A stretch of 20,408 bases of DNA from Sphingopyxis sp. (GTDB lineage: Bacteria > Pseudomonadota > Alphaproteobacteria > Sphingomonadales > Sphingomonadaceae). Both the position numbers and the translations under genes were made by a program. Location of the stretch: the NCBI GenBank assembly GCA_012035435.1, contig JAAUPH010000010.1, forward strand, positions 1 through 20,408, written 5' to 3'. Numbering within the stretch: position 1 is the first letter of the stretch; each line of letters starts with the position of its first letter. The notes beneath the pieces are model-generated. The model did no database searches. It was not told where the DNA came from and saw nothing but the letters and a program-made list of their open reading frames with translations. Shown one piece after another: positions 15,342-20,408 of the stretch.

Positions 15342-16988
15342 CTATTCTGCCGCCTCCGGCAATGCCGCCTCACGCCACGTTAGCACAGGTTTGCGCGCCG
15401 CCAGCGTTTCGTCAAGCCGCGCGCGCGGGGCGAAGTGCGGTGCGGCCTTGAGCGCCGGATCACCCTGCTTTGTGCGCCGTGCGACGCTCGCCAATGCGCC
15501 GATGAATTGATCGAGCGCAGCCTTGCTCTCGGTCTCGGTCGGTTCGACCAGCATCGCGCCGTGGACAACGAGCGGGAAGAACACCGTCATCGGGTGGAAC
15601 CCTTCGTCGATCAGCCCCTTGGCAACATCGAGAGTCGAAAAGCCATCGGGGAAGCCATCGTCGCTAAACAGCGCCTCATGCATGCACGGCCCCGACGCCG
15701 CGAACGGTGCATCGAGCACGCCTTCCAGACTGCGCAGCACATAATTGGCGTTGAGCACTGCATCCTCGGCCACCTGCCGCAGCCCATCGGCGCCGTGGCT
15801 CATGATATATGCCAGCGCGCGGGTGAACATGCCCATCTGGCCATGAAAAGCGGTCATGCGGCCAAAGGTTTTCGGGTGCATTTCGCCCGCCGATTCCTCT
15901 TCGACCAGCTTGAAACTGCCATCGGGCATTTTAGCGACATAAGGGATCGGCCCAAAGGGGGCGAGCGCTTCGGACAGCACCACCGGCCCCGACCCCGGCC
16001 CGCCACCACCATGCGGCGTGCTGAAGGTTTTATGCAGGTTGATGTGCATCGCATCGATGCCGAGATCGCCGGGACGCACCCGGCCGACAATGGCATTAAA
16101 GTTCGCGCCGTCGCAATAGACATAGCCGCCCGCCGCATGCACCGCGTCCGAAATCCGCTTCATATCGCGCTCGAACAGGCCGCAAGTGTTAGGGTTGGTG
16201 ATCATCACCCCGGCCACGTCCGGCCCCAGTCGCGCCTCCAGCGCCGCCAGATCGACGCGGCCTTCGGGAGTTGCCGGGATATTCTCGACCCGGAAACCGG
16301 CAAAGGCCGCAGTTGCGGGGTTGGTCCCGTGCGCGCTTTCGGGCACCAGCACCACCTGCCGATCCTCACCGCGCGCCTCCAGCGCTGCCTTGATGCACAG
16401 CATCCCGCACAGCTCGCCATGCGCGCCCGCCTTGGGCGACATCGCCACGCCGTACATGCCAGTGAGGTCGATCAGCCAGAATGCCAGCTCATTGATCACC
16501 TGCAACGCGCCCTGCACCGTTTCCTGCGGCTGCATCGGGTGAACGTCGGCGAAGCCCGCCATCCGCGCGACCTTTTCATTCAGCCGCGGGTTGTGCTTCA
16601 TCGTGCAACTGCCGAGCGGGAACAGCCCCAAATCGATGGCGTAATTTTGCCGCGACAAACGCGTGTAGTGCCGCACCGTTTCGGGTTCCGACAGGCCGGG
16701 GAGGCCGATGGGGGTGTCGCGACTCAGGCCAGCAAGAAAGTCCGCCTCCCGCTTGCGGGAGGGGTTAGGGGTGGGTGAGTCGGTTGTTGATGCCACTGGC
16801 TCACCCCCAGCCCCTCCCGCAAGCGGCGCGGGCGCAATATCCACCCCGCACGTCTCGGTTGTGCCGATTTCAAAGATCAATGCCTCTTCCAGCATCAATG
16901 CGCGGTTGCCGGTTGTCGTGGTTGGCGCAGCGCCGCCGTTGTTTGCCGCCAGTTCGGGACGCCAGCCGCTGGGGTTCAGGCTGCTCAT
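15342..16988 (-). CDS. gcvPB: Glycine dehydrogenase (decarboxylating) subunit 2, GcvPB, with an in-frame repeat insertion
   Basis: GcvPB is the PLP-binding half of the two-subunit P-protein, which decarboxylates glycine and passes the aminomethyl group to GcvH. The PLP lysine is in [19 protein letters not shown] (Lys320), and [15 protein letters not shown] begins near residue 126. [18 protein letters not shown] and [12 protein letters not shown] are also conserved. At 548 residues it is longer than usual. Residues about 52-88 (a Gly/Ala then Ser/Pro/Arg-rich stretch) have no counterpart expected in the family and come from an inverted repeat at 16749-16826. The ATG at 16988 overlaps the gcvPA stop (ATGA). 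The catalytic core is intact, so the enzyme is probably active. Confidence 0.95.
   Translation of the reverse strand: MSSLNPSGWRPELAANNGGAAPTTTTGNRALMLEEALIFEIGTTETCGVDIAPAPLAGGAGGEPVASTTDSPTPNPSRKREADFLAGLSRDTPIGLPGLSEPETVRHYTRLSRQNYAIDLGLFPLGSCTMKHNPRLNEKVARMAGFADVHPMQPQETVQGALQVINELAFWLIDLTGMYGVAMSPKAGAHGELCGMLCIKAALEARGEDRQVVLVPESAHGTNPATAAFAGFRVENIPATPEGRVDLAALEARLGPDVAGVMITNPNTCGLFERDMKRISDAVHAAGGYVYCDGANFNAIVGRVRPGDLGIDAMHINLHKTFSTPHGGGGPGSGPVVLSEALAPFGPIPYVAKMPDGSFKLVEEESAGEMHPKTFGRMTAFHGQMGMFTRALAYIMSHGADGLRQVAEDAVLNANYVLRSLEGVLDAPFAASGPCMHEALFSDDGFPDGFSTLDVAKGLIDEGFHPMTVFFPLVVHGAMLVEPTETESKAALDQFIGALASVARRTKQGDPALKAAPHFAPRARLDETLAARKPVLTWREAALPEAAE
16749..16826. repeat. REPIN-like inverted repeat inside gcvPB
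   Basis: Two 25-base arms (16749-16773 and 16802-16826) are inverted copies of each other with two mismatches, separated by 28 bases. Each arm carries the core CCGCTTGCGG followed by GAGGGG and a G-rich tail. The left arm also contains the short palindrome CTCCCGC-TT-GCGGGAG (16746-16761). This two-copy arrangement is that of REP doublets (REPINs), normally intergenic. Confidence 0.75.
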
Positions 16989-18357
16989 GCCGCATCTCCT
17001 TCGGCCAAAATCTCGGTCAGCGCGGTTACCAGCGCATCCATGTCTTCATCGCTCACGACCTCCGTCACCGCGACCAGCAGACCATTAGCCAGTTGCGGCT
17101 GATCGGCATAAAGCCGCCCCAACGATACCCCGCCCAGTACGCCGCGCGCCGCCATGCGATGCACCACATCGCGCGCAGCGATGGGAAGCTCGAGCGCGAA
17201 TTCATTGAAAAAGCCGTCGTTGATCAGGCGCACGCCGGGAATTGCCCCCAGCCGCTCGGCCAACTGCACCGCGCGTGCATGATTGAGCGCGGCAAGATCG
17301 CGCAGGCCGCGTTCGCCGAGCAACGTCATATGAACGCTGAATGCCAGCGCGCACAGCCCGCTGTTGGTACAGATATTGCTGGTCGCCTTTTCGCGCCGAA
17401 TATGCTGCTCGCGCGTGGACAGCGTTAGCACATAACCGCGCAGGCCATTTGCATCGACCGTCTGGCCGCAAAGCCGCCCCGGCATTTGGCGCACATATTT
17501 TTCTTTGGCGGCGAACAGCCCGACATAAGGCCCGCCAAATTGCAGTCCGACGCCGATCGACTGGCCTTCGCCCACCACAATGTCCGCGCCCATCTCACCC
17601 GGCGATTTGATCGCGCCCAGAGCGACCGGCTCGGTCACCACCGCGACCAGCAATGCGCCTTTGGCATGCGCGGCCGCCGCCAGCGGCGCCAGACGCCGAT
17701 GCGGCCCAAAATATCCGGATATTGCACCACCACGCAGCTCGTCGCCGCGTCAATCTGCGCCATCAGGGCATCCAGGCCCATATCCGCGTCAAGCACGGGC
17801 AAGGCGGTTTCAAGCACGTCGCCCGTGAACCGCGCCATGCTCGTTGCGACGCTCACATAATGCGGATGCAGCCCGCTGCTCAACAGAGCGCGTGACCGCT
17901 TTGTCACCCGCCCCGCCATGCTGATCGCTTCCCAACAGGCGGTCGATCCGTCATACATCGACGCATTGGCGACATCGCAGCCCAGCAGCCGCGCCACTTG
18001 CGTCTGAAATTCAAACAGCATCTGCAGCGTGCCCTGCGCAATTTCGGGCTGATAGGGCGTGTAAGCGGTGAGGAACTCGCCGCGCTGGATCAAATGATCG
18101 ACGCTCGCAGGCACATGATGTTTGTAGGCGCCCGCGCCCAGGAAAAAGGGATGATGCGACGCCGCCATATTCTTGCGCGCCATACCGCTGAAATGTCGCT
18201 CGACCGCCATTTCGGTTGCATGCATCGGCAGCCCCGCGATGGGGCCATCGAGCCGCGCTTCGGCAGGCACATCGATGAACAAATCGTCAATGCTGTCCGC
18301 ACCAATAGTGGCGAGCATCGCCTGCCGATCCGACGGCGTGAGGGGAAGGTACCGCAT
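16985..18357 (-). CDS. gcvPA: Glycine dehydrogenase (decarboxylating) subunit 1, GcvPA, interrupted by a one-base frameshift
   Basis: GcvPA is the other half of the split P-protein and forms the enzyme with GcvPB. The N-terminal part reads [15 protein letters not shown] and includes [19 protein letters not shown] and [20 protein letters not shown]. It runs in one frame to YPDILGRIG. The rest ([19 protein letters not shown], then [18 protein letters not shown] and [19 protein letters not shown]) continues in another frame. One added base near 17693 gives 457 residues, the normal length, ending at TGA 16985. ATG 18357 is preceded by GGAG. gcvH lies 41 bases upstream, with a hairpin in the gap. 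A sequencing deletion is the likeliest cause, since gcvPB downstream is intact. Confidence 0.92.
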
Positions 18358-18370
18358 GATAATCTCCAAA

Positions 18371-18401
18371 CGCCCTCCCCTTCAGGGAGGGGCTTTTTTT
18401 A
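18371..18401. terminator. Hairpin between gcvH and gcvPA, T run facing the antisense direction
   Basis: CCCTCCC and GGGAGGG (about 18373-18391) form a seven-pair stem with a five-base loop. On the plus strand a run of T follows directly, giving a rho-independent terminator shape for plus-strand transcripts. On the minus strand, the direction of the operon, no T run follows, so it should not stop gcv transcription. Confidence 0.5.
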
Positions 18402-18770
18402 CAGATCCGCGACAAACGCCTTATACGCCGCAGCATCCATCAACCCATCAAGCTGCCCCGCATCACTCAGCGTCATACGGAAGAACCAGCCCTCACCCTC
18501 CGGATCATTGTTTACCAATGACGGATCATCGCCGAGCGCGGCGTTGCCCTCGGTCACCGTGCCGTCGACCGGCGCATAGACGTCCGATGCGGCCTTGACC
18601 GATTCCACCACCGCAGCATCGCCGCCCTTGGTCACCACTGCGCCGGTATCGGGCACTTCGACGAACACAATGTCACCGAGCTGGCTTTGTGCGAAGTCGG
18701 TGATGCCGACGGTCGCGATATCGCCGTCGACGTCGATCCATTCATGCTCTTCGGTAAAATAACGCGGCAT
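18399..18770 (-). CDS. gcvH: Glycine cleavage system H protein
   Basis: This 123-residue protein is a complete H protein, the lipoyl carrier that shuttles the aminomethyl group from the P-protein to the T-protein. The start is [17 protein letters not shown]. The lipoylated Lys59 lies in [19 protein letters not shown], and the C-terminal [12 protein letters not shown] is typical. I chose ATG 18770, four bases after the gcvT stop; the longer open frame upstream to 18809 only overlaps gcvT. AAGG is found a short way upstream of the ATG. The TAA stop is within the A-rich (minus strand) flank of the hairpin that precedes gcvPA. Confidence 0.97.
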   Translation of the reverse strand: MPRYFTEEHEWIDVDGDIATVGITDFAQSQLGDIVFVEVPDTGAVVTKGGDAAVVESVKAASDVYAPVDGTVTEGNAALGDDPSLVNNDPEGEGWFFRMTLSDAGQLDGLMDAAAYKAFVADL

Positions 18771-18774
18771 TGCT

Positions 18775-19926
18775 TCAGCCTTTCTTGCGAACATAACGGT
18801 GGGGAACAAAGGGCATGGCGGCGACCGTCACGGGCACACGCTTGCCGCGCACTTCCGCTTCCAGCGCCGTGCCGACGGCCAGATGCGACGCAGCGACATA
18901 GCCCATGGCGATGGGAGCGCCGACCGTAGGCGCAAAACCGCCCGACGTGACGCTGCCAACCTCAACGTCGCCCGAATATAAGATCGCACCTTCGCGCACC
19001 GGCATTTTGCCCTCAACGGCCAGGCCAACCAATTTGCGAGCGGGGCCTTCGGCCAATGCGCGCAAAATCCGCGCCGCACCGGGAAAGCCGCCCTCGGCCC
19101 GGCGACGTTTCGAAATGGCAAAGCTGGCATTGGCCTCAACCGGGTCAACCCCGGGGTCCATATCATGCCCATAGAGCGGCAAGCCCGCCTCCAGCCGCAG
19201 CGAATCCCGCGCGCCCAGCCCGATCGGCTTCACTTCTGCCTGCGCGCACAGCGCATTGGCGAAACGCTCGGCCACATCTGCATTCAACGAGATTTCAAAG
19301 CCATCCTCGCCAGTATAGCCCGACCGACTGATCCACAGCGGTTCCTCACCCCACAAATACATCGCCGCCGTCATGAAGGTCAGCCGCTCGACCCCCGGCA
19401 CGACCCGCGCCAGCGCATCGACCGCGCGGGGGCCCTGCAATGCCAGCAGCGCACGGTCATCGAGATGGTTCATGGTAATATTATCGGGCAGAGATTCGCG
19501 CAGATAGGCGATGTCATCCCACTTTACCGCGCCATTGACGACCAGATAATATCCGGTCGGCGTCCGCGTGATCATAAGATCATCGAGGATCCCGCCGTCC
19601 TCGGCTAGCAAAAGCGAATAGCGCATCCGCCCTTCGACCAGAGCGGAAATATCGCCGGGCACCAAAATTTCCAGCGCTTCAGCAACGCCCACGCCATCAT
19701 CTTCGCCGCTGACGATGAGCTGGCCCATGTGCGACACATCGAACAGCCCCGCATGCGCGCGGGTCCACAGATGCTCAGCCATGATGCCTTCATATTGGAT
19801 AGGCATCGCATAGCCGGCGAAGGGCACCATGCGCGCGTCCTTGGCCCGGTGCCAGTCCCCCAGCACCAGTTCCTCTGGCGCCTGCTCTTCGGGCGGCGCA
19901 TCTTCTTGTGTGTCGCTATGGCTCAC
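18775..19926 (-). CDS. gcvT: Aminomethyltransferase (glycine cleavage T protein)
   Basis: GcvT releases ammonia from the aminomethyl-lipoyl H protein and makes 5,10-methylene-tetrahydrofolate. [46 protein letters not shown] (with the conserved Asp pair) and [13 protein letters not shown] are all diagnostic. With GTG 19926 the protein is 383 residues. I prefer GTG because GGAGG lies eight bases before it; ATG 19932 is only two bases from that site. The first 20 residues are acidic ([17 protein letters not shown]) and precede the usual start of the fold. gcvH follows after four bases. Expression should be controlled by the glycine riboswitch at 19988-20220. Confidence 0.96.
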   Translation of the reverse strand: MSHSDTQEDAPPEEQAPEELVLGDWHRAKDARMVPFAGYAMPIQYEGIMAEHLWTRAHAGLFDVSHMGQLIVSGEDDGVGVAEALEILVPGDISALVEGRMRYSLLLAEDGGILDDLMITRTPTGYYLVVNGAVKWDDIAYLRESLPDNITMNHLDDRALLALQGPRAVDALARVVPGVERLTFMTAAMYLWGEEPLWISRSGYTGEDGFEISLNADVAERFANALCAQAEVKPIGLGARDSLRLEAGLPLYGHDMDPGVDPVEANASFAISKRRRAEGGFPGAARILRALAEGPARKLVGLAVEGKMPVREGAILYSGDVEVGSVTSGGFAPTVGAPIAMGYVAASHLAVGTALEAEVRGKRVPVTVAAMPFVPHRYVRKKG

Positions 19927-19987
19927 GCCCATTACCTCCGCATCCAAAGGGTACACAGCAAAGCTCCGCCTGTCGGCGCGTTCACTG

Positions 19988-20220
19988 CCCCCTCTGTCAC
20001 GGAACCTGAGAGCTTTCCCTCACGTAGCGCGAGGTTACCCCTTCGGTGGCCCCCGCCGAAACCAGGGCGCTTTCCAGAGCGTCGCTATCAACCCACGCGG
20101 TCCTTTTGCCTGAGAGATTCCGGGGCGGTTGCTCCTTCGGCGGCCGGTTTTCCGTCTGCTCAAATCGAACCGCCAGCAAAGCTGGAAATGATTTGAGAGC
20201 GAATCCGGCCCTCTCCCGCG
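19988..20220 (-). promoter_or_regulatory. Tandem glycine riboswitch upstream of gcvT
   Basis: Two glycine aptamers lie in series on the minus strand. Aptamer 1 (about 20220-20096) has GGGAGAG, GCCGAAGGAGCAA and TCTCTCAGGCAAAAGGACCG, closed by CGCGG/CCGCG. Aptamer 2 (about 20087-19988) has GCTCTGGAAAGCG, CACCGAAGGGGTAA and CTCTCAGG followed by GACAGAGGGGG. They are joined by a short linker. Glycine binding is known to switch on gcv operons. The 60 bases to the gcvT start contain a small CGCC/GGCG hairpin but no clear terminator, so control may be at translation. Aptamer 1 has an unusually long extra arm. Confidence 0.95.
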
Positions 20221-20263
20221 CTGTCAGCGACTGTACAGGCCTTGGCCCGCGCGCCCGATCGAG

Positions 20264-20408
20264 TCAATCGGCGAGTGCGCGGATCGCGTCATGTTCATGG
20301 ATATGCGCGCCCCGTACCGCCCGCCTCCACCAGCGCGACAATCGCGCGCGCCACCGCTCTGTGCGGCAATCGAGCGATAGCGGCGCAGCCCTCCCTGCAG
20401 CAGCCGAG
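20264..20408 (-). CDS. Possible C-terminal fragment of an unknown gene
   Basis: On the minus strand one frame is open from the window edge to TGA 20264-20266 and ends HIHEHDAIRALAD, preceded by an Arg/Trp-rich stretch. A second frame stays open across the region to a stop near 20225 and the third is open for most of it, so the choice of frame is uncertain in DNA this GC-rich. I do not recognise the protein. If the call is right, the gene reads in the same direction as gcvT and ends about 45 bases before the riboswitch. Confidence 0.3.
   Translation of the reverse strand, partial: SAAAGRAAPLSLDCRTERWRARLSRWWRRAVRGAHIHEHDAIRALAD

Noticed and set aside
15435..16778. Long plus-strand open frame opposite gcvPB, and similar ones at 6000-7142, 10036-11082 and 11154-12242
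   Set aside because: All are shadows of well-identified genes in GC-rich DNA; their compositions are Arg/His/Gln-rich and none has a convincing ribosome site or motif.
16746..16826. CRISPR or short tandem array
   Set aside because: There are only two copies and they are inverted, not direct repeats with unique spacers.
18371..18401. Operon terminator between gcvH and gcvPA
   Set aside because: The T run is on the wrong strand for the gcv transcript, and gcvPA has no other evident promoter.

Overview
The window reads as chromosomal DNA of a high-GC alphaproteobacterium, most likely order Sphingomonadales. This rests on recognised protein families and gene style (ccmAB, secE-nusG, rplKA, split gcvPA/gcvPB glycine cleavage genes, an AIM24-family protein, candidate promoters with TTGC-type -35 boxes), not on a database search. 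It is mostly core metabolism and housekeeping. I see no prophage, insertion sequence, CRISPR array or defence island.

Layout, left to right. Bases 1-1423 (+): the end of ccmA, a frame-broken ccmB and a VOC/glyoxalase-fold gene in one tight run. Bases about 1548-2306 (+): an unrecognised exported protein whose signal peptide lies upstream of any ATG. A strong bidirectional terminator follows at 2321-2348. Bases 2373-3506 (-): rplA and rplK. Bases 3782-4809 (+): two small exported proteins, the second with a DUF2846-like domain; they sit between rplK and nusG. Bases 4877-5654 (-): nusG (frame-broken) and secE, with a good promoter at 5742-5770. Bases 5793-7145 (-): a GPH-type MFS transporter, divergent from an AIM24/TIGR00266-family gene (7233-8339, +). 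Bases 8370-8445 (-): tRNA-Trp(CCA). Bases 8505-10084 (+): an EamA/DMT transporter overlapping a glutathione S-transferase. Bases 10081-12800 (-): an acyl-CoA ligase and acyl-CoA dehydrogenase pair. Bases 13013-14259 (+): an exported TPR-like protein with a TonB-C-like tail, frame-broken.

Bases 14214-20220 (-) form one long transcription unit: a tandem glycine riboswitch, then gcvT, gcvH, gcvPA, gcvPB, an ABA4-like (DUF4281) membrane protein and a DUF938 methyltransferase. Gaps are short or are ATGA overlaps throughout. The riboswitch should switch on glycine cleavage when glycine is abundant; the last two genes appear to be carried on the same message. The right end holds an uncertain C-terminal gene fragment.

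Five genes (ccmB, the 3782 gene, nusG, the 13013 TPR gene, gcvPA) each need exactly one base added or removed to restore a full-length, family-consistent product. Several are conserved or essential, so sequencing or assembly error is the simplest explanation. The most interesting real-looking structures are a REPIN-like inverted repeat sitting in frame inside gcvPB, an 11-G run at the translation start of the 3782 gene, the split of the usual secE-nusG-rplK-rplA cluster, the ATG-less signal peptide at 1548, and a long extra arm in the first glycine aptamer. I did not find a convincing new multi-gene system.
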